A stretch of DNA of 38,575 nt, from NCBI GenBank assembly GCA_020403045.1, contig JADBYK010000037.1:1-38575 (forward strand), written 5' to 3'. Positions within the stretch are counted from its first letter, which is position 1, and each line of letters opens with the position of its first letter. Below the pieces are notes generated by a model. That model was given only the letters and a program-made list of their open reading frames with translations. It had not been told where the DNA came from and did no database searches. This document shows positions 1-7,071 of the stretch, in pieces. A program made the position numbers and the translations under genes. The DNA comes from Cytophagales bacterium. Lineage in GTDB: Bacteria; Bacteroidota; Bacteroidia; Cytophagales; Cyclobacteriaceae.

Positions 1-209
1 TAGTTTGCCCAGGGGGTTGACGATCCGCCTGAGGCGGATGTCAAGGTTAAACCTCGTGACGCTTGCGGTCAGAGTCAGACATTTATCGTCTGACCTGAAA
101 ATGAAAATCACCAACTTGGTTTTCTTCCTTGGGGCTAAATCGTTGATTTTCATTCGTCAATTATGCAATGCTGACAGTACCGTCAGCATTGCATAATCTG
201 GGTTCAAAG
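1..209 (+). repeat. Dispersed multi-hairpin repeat, copy 1 (left end cut by window)
   Basis: Near-identical to 20349-20551 and, inverted, to 38416-38575. It holds several small hairpins: ATCCGCC/GGCGGAT near 24-40, GTCAGAC/GTCTGAC near 76-96, and a right-end stem at 161-196 with 15-bp perfect arms (TTATGCAATGCTGAC and its complement). The outer right end reads TCTGGGTTCAAA. A 63-codon frame runs through it, but the differences between copies almost all change the amino acid, so it is probably not a gene. The window begins inside the element, so the left-end hairpin seen in copy 2 is missing here. Mobile non-autonomous element or structured-RNA repeat are both possible. Confidence 0.85.
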
Positions 210-429
210 CAAAACAATTCTATCGAAAAGGGTTTCATCGCTGCAACAAGGAGTAACCATTTCTAAGCTCAAAGCAGCAGAACTAGTGTTGACAGGGTTC
301 CACGCACTCCTCCAATATTTGAACCCAGATCATGCATTAAGAATTAAATTTTGACTCATTAAGCTGACGGATCCCTCCTTGCGGCAGGATTTCAAAAAGT
401 CAGGCCAATTTCAAACAACAATTTTTAGT
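210..429. other. Intergenic stretch without a recognisable gene
   Basis: No credible reading frame or tRNA-like fold was seen between the end of repeat copy 1 and the terminator at 431-460. The only structure found is the solo repeat end at 318-347, which makes an inverted pair with the right end of copy 1 around a 108-bp segment (210-317). Confidence 0.5.
318..347 (+). repeat. Solo left-end fragment of the dispersed repeat
   Basis: The sequence TTTGAACCCAGATCATGCAT, continuing to 347, is the reverse complement (one change) of the right outer end of copy 1 at 190-208. It also resembles the left outer end of copy 2 (AACCCAAACTATGCATTAGG at 20322-20341). No internal element sequence follows, so this looks like a remnant end. 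Confidence 0.55.
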
Positions 430-430
430 A

Positions 431-460
431 AAAAAAAGCCCCGCTTTTGGCGAGGCTTAT
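431..460 (-). terminator. Rho-independent terminator of the 477-1391 lipoprotein gene
   Basis: On the minus strand the stem AAGCCTCGC / GCGGGGCTT, with a central U-G pair and a CAAAA loop, is followed by a run of seven T. It begins about 17 bases past the stop codon of the minus-strand lipoprotein gene. Confidence 0.8.
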
Positions 461-476
461 TTGTTGACAATTTTTG

Positions 477-1391
477 TTAGTTGCCGTCAGCGCCAACGGT
501 AATGGTTTTTGTTACTCCATTTACGGTTACAGTGATTTCGTTATCACAATTACCAGTTCCATAGTCTACGGTATAAACTTTTCCGTCTACTGTAAACTTC
601 TTAGTACCACTTACTGCAATAAACACTTTGTTGCTGATTGCGCACGCTCTCGAATAAACCAAGTCGGCAATAACCTCCATTGAATATGCCTTGCCGTTAC
701 GATTTGTTCCATTAGCCTTGCTACCAGCAGTAATCACCCACTTATCGGCATTTGGGCTTGAGGCACGCTGCCATTCACGTGTAAAGTTCTGCTCGCGAGT
801 AATAGTCTTGCCATCACCAAAGGTAATTTTTCCTCCCGCGATCACAACCGTGAATTTAGGATTACTTGTGAGGGCGGTTTGAACGTTAGTTAACGTATGT
901 GTTCCCTCAATCTTAACTTCATTTCTAAAATATCCGTCAAAAGTAGTAGTGATCTTTGACCCGGGAGAAAATCTACGACCAGAGTAGGCTACGTTTATTT
1001 TTCCTTTACGAACCACGCCTCTTGAATCTGTGCAGCCTGCTCCAAAGTCAATCAGTATTGAACCTGCCGGGGCATCCTTGTTTCCAGTTCTTGTGATTGT
1101 AACTGTTGCACATTTTAAACGGTCATCCAAATCTTTCAAGTTTGTAACTGGATCACCTTCTGTGCGCGCCCCATTATATTGTTGCTCACTAACTCCGCCA
1201 ATCGATATGTTTGACATATCATTCGCTTCGTCCGAATAGGAATCAGAAACTGATTCAGAGTTTAAATTCTGGCTATCTGTGGCGTTAAAGACGGAGTCGT
1301 CTGTTTTACTACAAGAACCGAGTACCAATACAAAAGCAATCAAGAGCGTTGAAATGCTTTTTAATCCGATAAGGTTTTTCATTTTTTTCAT
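477..1391 (-). CDS. Lipoprotein of unknown function
   Basis: A 304-residue protein with a lipoprotein signal: Met-Lys-rich start, hydrophobic core, then the lipobox LVLGSC, so Cys27 is the likely lipidated residue. After it comes a Ser/Asp/Asn-rich linker of about 40 residues, then a Gly/Thr-rich region of alternating beta pattern with repeated 'KxTxGxGKxxTR'-like strands, suggesting an all-beta exported domain. I do not recognise the family. A second ATG lies three codons in (1382) and would serve equally well. The gene stands alone, divergent from the DUF4159 gene and closed by its own terminator. Surface or periplasmic location is inferred from the lipobox only. Confidence 0.85.
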   Translation of the reverse strand: MKKMKNLIGLKSISTLLIAFVLVLGSCSKTDDSVFNATDSQNLNSESVSDSYSDEANDMSNISIGGVSEQQYNGARTEGDPVTNLKDLDDRLKCATVTITRTGNKDAPAGSILIDFGAGCTDSRGVVRKGKINVAYSGRRFSPGSKITTTFDGYFRNEVKIEGTHTLTNVQTALTSNPKFTVVIAGGKITFGDGKTITREQNFTREWQRASSPNADKWVITAGSKANGTNRNGKAYSMEVIADLVYSRACAISNKVFIAVSGTKKFTVDGKVYTVDYGTGNCDNEITVTVNGVTKTITVGADGN

Positions 1392-1508
1392 GAGGTTTTA
1401 CTGTTTGTTTTGTTGCTTAGAGGTTTACAGATTTGAAAGGTTTAACGAGTACAAATAAAATTTAAAGGAATGTCTCAATTTGCTCAAAACGCCCATTATT
1501 CTTACAAG

Positions 1509-2162
1509 ATGAGAAGACTTATATGTATGGGTCTATTGGTGGCGTTGGTAACCTCGGGCGGCTTTGCGCAACTCAAGATCGCTAAGTTAAAGTATGGTGG
1601 TGGAGGTGACTGGTATGCTAATAAAACAGCTTTGCCCAACCTTATTCGGTTCTGCAACAGTGAGTTAGGAACGGCTATTGCCGAAGAGGAAGATGTAGTA
1701 GAGGTGGGAGGAGTGGGCATCTTCAACTACGCCTATGTTTACATGACCGGCCATGGCAACGTGGTTTTTTCTTCCGAAGAAGCCGGTAACCTTAGAAATT
1801 ACCTGCTTGGAGGCGGATTTTTGCATATCGATGACAATTATGGGATGGATAAGTTTGTTCGACTTGAGCTGAAAAAGGTGTTTCCCGAGCTGGAACTGGT
1901 AGAAATTCCATTTAATCATGCCGTATACCATCAAAAATTCAAGTTTTCCAACGGTCTTCCCAAGATTCATGAACACGATGGTAAGCCAGCCCAAGGGTTT
2001 GGACTTTTTCATCAAGGAAGATTAGTCGTTTTCTATTCTTATGAGTGCGATCTAGGTAATGGATGGGAAGATCAACGCATCCACAATGACCCTGAAGAGA
2101 AGCGGCTGCAGGCGCTTAAAATGGGGGCGAATTTAATTTCGTATTGCTTCACCAATAATTAA
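1509..2162 (+). CDS. DUF4159 domain protein, exported
   Basis: The mature part (about 195 residues) matches the DUF4159 pattern as I know it: 'KYGGGGDWYANKTALPNL' near the start, then 'VYMTGHGNVVFS', 'GGFLHIDDNYGMD' and 'VFYSYECDLGNGWED'. This fold is related to class I glutamine-amidotransferase-like domains; its biochemical role is unknown. I prefer the ATG at 1509 because it puts MRRLICMGLLVALVTSGG directly at the N terminus as a signal peptide ending near 'GFAQ'. An in-frame ATG at 1470 would add 13 residues. In many bacteria DUF4159 genes sit beside MoxR/DUF58 clusters, but no such partners are here. Confidence 0.85.
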   Translation: MRRLICMGLLVALVTSGGFAQLKIAKLKYGGGGDWYANKTALPNLIRFCNSELGTAIAEEEDVVEVGGVGIFNYAYVYMTGHGNVVFSSEEAGNLRNYLLGGGFLHIDDNYGMDKFVRLELKKVFPELELVEIPFNHAVYHQKFKFSNGLPKIHEHDGKPAQGFGLFHQGRLVVFYSYECDLGNGWEDQRIHNDPEEKRLQALKMGANLISYCFTNN

Positions 2163-2262
2163 GAGTACGAAGTACGATCTACTACTTACGATTCAGAATC
2201 TTCCAGGCAAACCGCCATTTTAATCCTATTCAGCCAGTCTGCACAAAAAAAATCAGAAATCA

Positions 2263-2301
2263 TTTGCGCCATATAACTAAACTGTTAGTTTTACAACGTA
2301 A
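2263..2301 (+). promoter_or_regulatory. Promoter with overlapping palindromic operator before the blaI/M56 locus
   Basis: TTTG (2263-2266), a 19-base spacer and TAGTTTTA (2286-2293) fit the Bacteroidota -33/-7 pattern TTTG / TAnnTTTG. The palindrome AACTAA-ACTG-TTAGTT (2275-2290) covers the spacer and the start of the -7 box, and a second one, TTAC-AAC-GTAA, covers 2291-2301. This placement is what a BlaI/MecI-type repressor controlling its own operon would use. Autoregulation is inferred. Confidence 0.6.
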
Positions 2302-2335
2302 TTGATAGTTCAAACAAGAAAAACTAAATTCAATA

Positions 2336-2707
2336 ATGAAAGAACTGACAAAAGCCGAGGATCAAATCATGCAGATTTTATGGAAGCTTGAAAGAGCTTT
2401 TGTAAAGGACATTGTAGACAAACTGCCAAATCCGAAACCAGCTTACAACACCGTTTCAACCATCGTGCGCATTTTGGAAAAGAAAGGATTTGTGGGATAC
2501 AAAGCGTATGGCAAAACACATGAATACTATCCGCTTATTGTGAAAGAGAAGTACACGCACTTCTACCTTAATAATATGGTGAAGGGATACTTCGGTGGAT
2601 CATTTCAAAGCTTAGTCTCCTTTTTTGCCTCTGAAAACAAAATGGATGTGCAAGACATCGATCAGCTAGTGAAACAATTACAAGAACTAAAAAAACAAAA
2701 GCGATGA
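2336..2707 (+). CDS. BlaI/MecI-family transcriptional repressor
   Basis: 123 residues, the usual length of the family. Residues 1-70 form the winged helix ('LTKAEDQIMQILWK', 'PAYNTVSTIVRILEKKGFV', 'YGKTHEYYPL'); the rest is the helical dimerisation part ending in a basic tail. Family members bind palindromes as dimers and are removed by proteolysis set off by a partner M56 membrane protease. That partner follows here, with a 4-base ATGA overlap at 2704-2707. The gene lacks any beta-lactamase neighbour, so an envelope-stress or metabolic regulon is more likely than antibiotic resistance. The upstream palindromes are probably its operator. Confidence 0.92.
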   Translation: MKELTKAEDQIMQILWKLERAFVKDIVDKLPNPKPAYNTVSTIVRILEKKGFVGYKAYGKTHEYYPLIVKEKYTHFYLNNMVKGYFGGSFQSLVSFFASENKMDVQDIDQLVKQLQELKKQKR

Positions 2708-4425
2708 ACGCAACGATCAACTATCTGCTCGAAGTAAATGTAGGACTACTTCTTTTCATGTTTGTTTACTGGGCGGGGCTGCGAGACGAGACTGAGTTTA
2801 CGTTCAAACGTGCTTACTTGCTGTTTGCGCTGATAAGTTCTTTGACCTTTCCGTTATTTCATTTCAATGTTCCAGCGTCCACTCAGGCTATTGCATCCAT
2901 TGGCCAATTGATTCCCACTTATTGGTTACCCGAAATAGTTATCAACAGCAATGGTTCGGCATCCACCGCGAAAGTAAGTTTGGGGCTTTCCATTTGGACA
3001 GTTACCGAATGGGTTTACTTGATTGCCATACTATTTCTTGTTGTTCTGTTTTTCTACCGTATTATTTCCATTGTTAAACTTTTTTCCAACAGCCACACCT
3101 ACCGCTGGCGGAACTACTTTGTTTCTGAAACCAATGAAGCAAAACCAACTTTTTCTTTCTTTCAGCTCATTTTAATTGGACAAGCGAATCAACTGGACGA
3201 AAAAGAGAAGGAGGAAATCTTAATTCATGAATCGATACACATAAAAAAATGGCATTCATTGGATATTCTACTTGTGAACATGGTAGGCATCGTGTGCTGG
3301 TTTAATCCTATTATTAAAATTTACAAAAAAGAACTTGTTCAACTTCATGAGTTCGAAGCCGATGCGCGCTCGGTAGAAAACAAAGATGTTGAGATGTACT
3401 GTGGCCTCCTGGCGAAAGTCGCATTACAGTCGGCTGATTTTCCGCTCGCCAACCATTTTAATAATTCACTTACACTTAAACGCATCAACATGATGAAAAC
3501 CATGAAACATAAAATCCAAAACTGGAAGATGGCAGCATTGATGGCTATTGTTCCTATTTTCTTTTTTGTGGCAGCCTGTCAAGATCAAGTTACGAGTCAA
3601 GGCGAATCAGCAGAAAACTCTTCTGGTGCGACAGCCGAGTACAAAAAAGCATTTGAGGAAATCCGCAGGCTTGAAAAGGAAAATCCAGATAAAACTTATG
3701 TATTGTTAGTGACAGATGCCAGTGGGAAACAATCCATTAGTGAACTGGAGAATGCCAGACTTATTGCCAAAATAAATACAGTGGCTGATGAGCAGGGTCA
3801 TTTTTTTGCCATATTCGAAAAATACCCAGTTGATGTATTTACCATAGTAGAAGAAACTGCAACTCCAAAAGAAGGACTGACCGCCTTTTATGAATACGTT
3901 AAGAATAATCTGAGATATCCAGCTGAGGCGCGTAGAAAGGGTGTGGAGGGAAAAGTATTTGTTCAATTTGTAATCAACATTGATGGTAGTCTATCTGAGT
4001 TTAAAGTGGTAAAGGGAATTGGTAGTGGTTGCGATGAAGAAGCCGTTCGAATAATAAAGGAAAGCCCAGCGTGGAATCCTGGAAAACAAAGAGGGATACC
4101 CGTAAAACAACGCTATACAATGCCATTTTTGTTTAGGTTGAGTCCTCAAAGTTCAACGAGCCAGATCGGTGAGATTCAGTCGAATGACGAAACTATGTCA
4201 GTCGCAATCACAAAAGCATTTGACAATGGGAAATTGGTACTTACCGGACAAGTGTTGCGAAACAATGACGGGTTACCTCTTCCTGGAGTCAATTTGGTAA
4301 TTAAAAATGGACAAGATGGTGCCGTTACAGATTCAGATGGTAGATTTAAGTTTCAGCCACCAATTCAGCAGGGAGCAATAGTTTTTTCTTTCGTTGGATT
4401 TAAAAGTCAAGAAATAAGTTTCTGA
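2704..4425 (+). CDS. BlaR1-like M56 membrane metalloprotease with TonB C-terminal domain
   Basis: 573 residues. An N-terminal multi-pass region (about 1-125) is followed by the zinc motif HESIH (175-179) and a third-ligand region EFEAD (216-220), then a last membrane segment ending 'FFFVAAC' near 295. A periplasmic TonB_C domain lies at about 388-480 ('RYPAEARRKGVEGKVFVQF', 'NPGKQRGIPV'). After it comes a carboxypeptidase-regulatory-like beta domain from about residue 510 ('LTGQVLRNNDGLPLPGVN'), which stops at 'FVGFKSQEISF', short of the usual last strand. No penicillin-binding sensor domain is present, so the signal is unknown. The N-terminal part probably cleaves the BlaI encoded upstream. 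The abrupt end coincides with the scar of the tandem duplication. Confidence 0.9.
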   Translation: MNATINYLLEVNVGLLLFMFVYWAGLRDETEFTFKRAYLLFALISSLTFPLFHFNVPASTQAIASIGQLIPTYWLPEIVINSNGSASTAKVSLGLSIWTVTEWVYLIAILFLVVLFFYRIISIVKLFSNSHTYRWRNYFVSETNEAKPTFSFFQLILIGQANQLDEKEKEEILIHESIHIKKWHSLDILLVNMVGIVCWFNPIIKIYKKELVQLHEFEADARSVENKDVEMYCGLLAKVALQSADFPLANHFNNSLTLKRINMMKTMKHKIQNWKMAALMAIVPIFFFVAACQDQVTSQGESAENSSGATAEYKKAFEEIRRLEKENPDKTYVLLVTDASGKQSISELENARLIAKINTVADEQGHFFAIFEKYPVDVFTIVEETATPKEGLTAFYEYVKNNLRYPAEARRKGVEGKVFVQFVINIDGSLSEFKVVKGIGSGCDEEAVRIIKESPAWNPGKQRGIPVKQRYTMPFLFRLSPQSSTSQIGEIQSNDETMSVAITKAFDNGKLVLTGQVLRNNDGLPLPGVNLVIKNGQDGAVTDSDGRFKFQPPIQQGAIVFSFVGFKSQEISF

Positions 4426-4433
4426 ATTTTAGA

Positions 4434-4646
4434 GTGCACAAAGTCTATGGCAAAACACATGAATACTACCCGCTTATTGTGAAAGAGAAGTACACGCATT
4501 TCTATCTGAACAATATGGTGAAAGGATATTTTGGTGGATCATTTCAAAGCTTAGTCTCCTTTTTTGCCTCCGAAAATAAAATGGATGTACAAGACATCGA
4601 TCAGCTAGTGAAACAATTGGAGGGACTTAAAAAACAAAAGCCATGA
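4434..4646 (+). pseudogene. Second blaI copy lacking the DNA-binding half
   Basis: From about 4437 the DNA matches the last 200 bases of the blaI gene at 2336-2707, covering its dimerisation domain (from 'YGKTHEYYPL'). The first ~55 residues of the winged helix are gone. Differences from the first copy are nearly all synonymous third-position changes; only Q-E, E-G and R-P changes at the very end alter the protein. A 70-codon frame with a GTG start at 4434, 8 bases after the previous stop, could still be translated, and it keeps the ATGA overlap with the next gene. It may be a dead remnant or a dimerisation-only protein that poisons BlaI dimers; the sequence cannot decide. Confidence 0.8.
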
Positions 4647-5857
4647 GTTTACTAACCTATTACTTGCAAGTAAATATCGGGCTGATCGCGGTGACCATTG
4701 GTTATCTTCTCTTGCTGAATAAAGAAATTCATTTTAATTACAACCGCACGTACTTATTGGTAGGAATCTTTTCTGCTTTGATATTCCCTCTGATTACAAT
4801 CAAAAATGACGTTGTCTTTTTCCCATCTGGCGGAGAATCATTAACCACCTACTTGCTACCCGAATTTATTGTTGATGGAAATGTACGTCATACCGGAACT
4901 TGGATGAGCGTCCGCGCCTGGTCAATCATACAAGCACTCTATTTCACAGTAACCGCTGGCCTGTTGATTAATCTGATCTATAAAATTTATCAATTGCTAG
5001 TCCAGTCTAAAAAAGCAACTACTCTTACCCACCTATGGAACTTCAAAGTGATTCAGAGCTTGGAAGGGTTTAGAAGTTTTTCCTTTTTTCATCTTATCTT
5101 CATAGGTGATTCTTACACACCGGAAGAACGAGAGCAGGTGATCGCTCATGAAATGGTACATGCCCGAAATTTTCATTCCATCGATATACTTTTAGCGGAA
5201 TTATTGAAGATCTTCTTTTGGTTCAATCCTGTGGTTTACCTTTTCAAAAGACTTTTTTCATCACTACACGAATTTCAGGCAGACAGAGCTGCTGTTGAAA
5301 AGTATAATGTTGAACAATATTGCAATCTTCTGGCGAGGGTTGCACTTCAGTCGGCCGACTATCCGATCGCCAATCACTTTAACAATTCACTAACCTTTAA
5401 ACGAATTTCTATGATTAAAAATGCAACTGGAAGGCTGAACGGGTGGAGAGTTATCTCTTCTCTTGTGATTATCCTGGGCTTGTTCATCTTTGTTTCGTGC
5501 AAAGAAGAAAACAAATCTGCTGAAAAGATTTCTCCAAGCGATGAAGTTTTTAGTGTAGTTGATGAATCCGCTGCCCCGGCTGAAGGGTTGACTGAATTCT
5601 ACGAATTCATTGCAGATCGACTGGTTTACCCAAAACAAGCTCGCGAAATGGGTGTGGAGGGTAAAGTATTTGTGGAATTTATCGTGAACAAAGACGGGAG
5701 TATTTCTGATGTCACAGTAAAAAAAGGGATTGGTGCCGGTTGTGACAAAGCCGCTATTGAGGCAGTCTCTGCGTCTCCAAAATGGAAGCCCGGAAAACAA
5801 GCGGGGTTAATCGTCAGGCAGAGGTTTACAGTGCCTATCCAATTTAAGCTAGGTTGA
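4643..5857 (+). CDS. Second BlaR1-like M56 membrane metalloprotease with TonB C-terminal domain
   Basis: 404 residues, a diverged paralogue of the protein at 2704-4425. It has the N-terminal multi-pass part, the zinc motif HEMVH (169-173), the third-ligand region 'HEFQADRAAVE', the shared 'VALQSAD' and 'ANHFNNSLT' segments, a last membrane segment ending 'FIFVSC', and a TonB_C domain ('VYPKQAREMGVEGKVFVEF', 'PKWKPGKQAGLIVRQRFTVP') that reaches the C terminus. Unlike its paralogue it has no carboxypeptidase-regulatory tail. It starts inside the stop of the truncated blaI (ATGA). Its original BlaI partner appears lost, so it may act on the intact BlaI upstream. Function otherwise inferred from family. 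Confidence 0.9.
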   Translation: MSLLTYYLQVNIGLIAVTIGYLLLLNKEIHFNYNRTYLLVGIFSALIFPLITIKNDVVFFPSGGESLTTYLLPEFIVDGNVRHTGTWMSVRAWSIIQALYFTVTAGLLINLIYKIYQLLVQSKKATTLTHLWNFKVIQSLEGFRSFSFFHLIFIGDSYTPEEREQVIAHEMVHARNFHSIDILLAELLKIFFWFNPVVYLFKRLFSSLHEFQADRAAVEKYNVEQYCNLLARVALQSADYPIANHFNNSLTFKRISMIKNATGRLNGWRVISSLVIILGLFIFVSCKEENKSAEKISPSDEVFSVVDESAAPAEGLTEFYEFIADRLVYPKQAREMGVEGKVFVEFIVNKDGSISDVTVKKGIGAGCDKAAIEAVSASPKWKPGKQAGLIVRQRFTVPIQFKLG

Positions 5858-5866
5858 AGCAGTAAG

Positions 5867-5900
5867 AATAGAGGAAGTTACGGAACTTCCTCTATTTCTT
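5867..5900. terminator. Bidirectional terminator hairpin between convergent genes
   Basis: A 13-bp perfect stem AATAGAGGAAGTT / AACTTCCTCTATT with an ACGG loop sits between the second M56 gene (plus, stop 5857) and the TlpA-like gene (minus, stop 5903). A T-rich tail TCTTTG follows on the plus side; the minus side has only a short T stretch, so plus-strand termination is the better supported. Confidence 0.75.
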
Positions 5901-5902
5901 TG

Positions 5903-7054
5903 TTATGGCATGCCCAATACTTCTTCTAATTTTTGTTCTAACGCTGCCCCTCTCAAATTCTTCGCAATGATCTTGCCTGTTTTGTCCAAAAGGATAGAAA
6001 AGGGTATCGCGTTGATGTTATAGTCTTTTGCCGCCTGGCAGTCAAAATATTTTAAGTCTGAGACGTGTGTCCAGGTGAGTCCATCTTCCGCTATTGCCTT
6101 GATCCAATCTTCTTTATTTCGATCCAACGAAACACCATATACCTCAAAACCTTTGCTCTTGAATCGATTGTAAGCTTTCACCACGTTGGGGTTTTCCCTA
6201 CGGCATGGGCCACACCATTTTGCCCAAAAGTCAATCAACACATATTTTCCTTGAAGCGAAGAAAGCTTTACAATTTGTCCGGCAGGGTTCGCCAAAGCTA
6301 TCTCGGGTGCTTGTTGACCGACCGCTGTGATCTTTAACTTCTCTGTCATCGCGCTTAGCTCTTTTGTAAATCGTGAGGTAGGCCAGTCTTTCTTAAATTT
6401 CTCAGTAGCCGTCAAAAACAGGTCTATATTTTTGTCTTTGTCAATTAAGTTGGGGTCTTGAAGTAAATTGAATAACGCCAGAGACGCTGGCTGTTGCCCT
6501 AAAAATGCGGCCAACGACTTGGCATTTCTTTCAATGATTTTCATGGCGCTAGCCTGTAGTTCTGCAACCTTGACATCGTTTTTTGCTGCTACCGCTTTTT
6601 CAAACTCTGATTGGAGTGCCATCATCTCAGCTCCGCTTTGTGATTCACCCATCATTCGCTGCACGGTGTTGATCAACTCATGATCAGGTGAACCCTTAAT
6701 CTCTACAAACCCTTGTTGATTGTTTCCATCAACATTGAGTTCTACATTACTTCGATTCAACATTACGTTAACCGCCTGCCTTCCAAAAAAGTTAATATTG
6801 TAAAAGCCGGGTTCGGTCAAGCGCAGTGTTTTAGCGAAAGAATAATCTTTTCTCAAGGTAATGGTATCACGTCTGCCAGAGCCATTCTGCATGATCTCCT
6901 GTATGGAAATCGAGCCTTGTTGGGGAAACCCAACTTTGCCCGAAAGCACAATCGTCCATCCCGCATCGATAGCATCTGCCTTTTTCTCTGGGGCACAGTT
7001 TGTTAGAATTAACGCGAATAGGAAGTTAAACACTATCATAGTTTTTGTTTTCAT
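5903..7054 (-). CDS. TlpA/ResA-like thiol-disulfide lipoprotein
   Basis: 383 residues. A lipoprotein signal ends in LILTNC (Cys20). Residues ~25-140 form a beta-rich domain like the N-terminal DUF4369-type domains often found before thioredoxin modules in Bacteroidota. A helical stretch lies in the middle (about 130-250). The C-terminal third is a thioredoxin/AhpC fold with the active site WCGPC near residue 280, preceded by 'KYVLIDFWAKW', and a cis-Pro region 'AIPFSILLDKTGKI'. It should reduce or isomerise disulfides in the periplasm while anchored by lipid. The 17-base gap after gatB suggests it is the last gene of the alaS-gatB run. The substrate is unknown. Confidence 0.9.
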   Translation of the reverse strand: MKTKTMIVFNFLFALILTNCAPEKKADAIDAGWTIVLSGKVGFPQQGSISIQEIMQNGSGRRDTITLRKDYSFAKTLRLTEPGFYNINFFGRQAVNVMLNRSNVELNVDGNNQQGFVEIKGSPDHELINTVQRMMGESQSGAEMMALQSEFEKAVAAKNDVKVAELQASAMKIIERNAKSLAAFLGQQPASLALFNLLQDPNLIDKDKNIDLFLTATEKFKKDWPTSRFTKELSAMTEKLKITAVGQQAPEIALANPAGQIVKLSSLQGKYVLIDFWAKWCGPCRRENPNVVKAYNRFKSKGFEVYGVSLDRNKEDWIKAIAEDGLTWTHVSDLKYFDCQAAKDYNINAIPFSILLDKTGKIIAKNLRGAALEQKLEEVLGMP

Positions 7055-7071
7055 TCTGTTATCTGGATACT

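Noticed and set aside
5-196. Small protein of 63 residues inside repeat copy 1, and its counterpart in copy 2
   Set aside because: Differences between the three repeat copies almost all change residues, and the frame ends within the hairpin; treated as non-coding repeat.
210-320. tRNA or other stable RNA near the 'GGTTCAAA' word
   Set aside because: The word belongs to the repeat end; no cloverleaf or acceptor stem could be drawn.
2163-2230. Hairpin in the 'TACGAAGTACG' stretch as terminator of the DUF4159 gene
   Set aside because: Only a 5-bp stem (AAGTA/TACTT) and no T run.
2336-5857. Beta-lactam resistance locus
   Set aside because: The M56 proteins have TonB domains instead of a penicillin sensor, and no beta-lactamase or PBP gene is adjacent.
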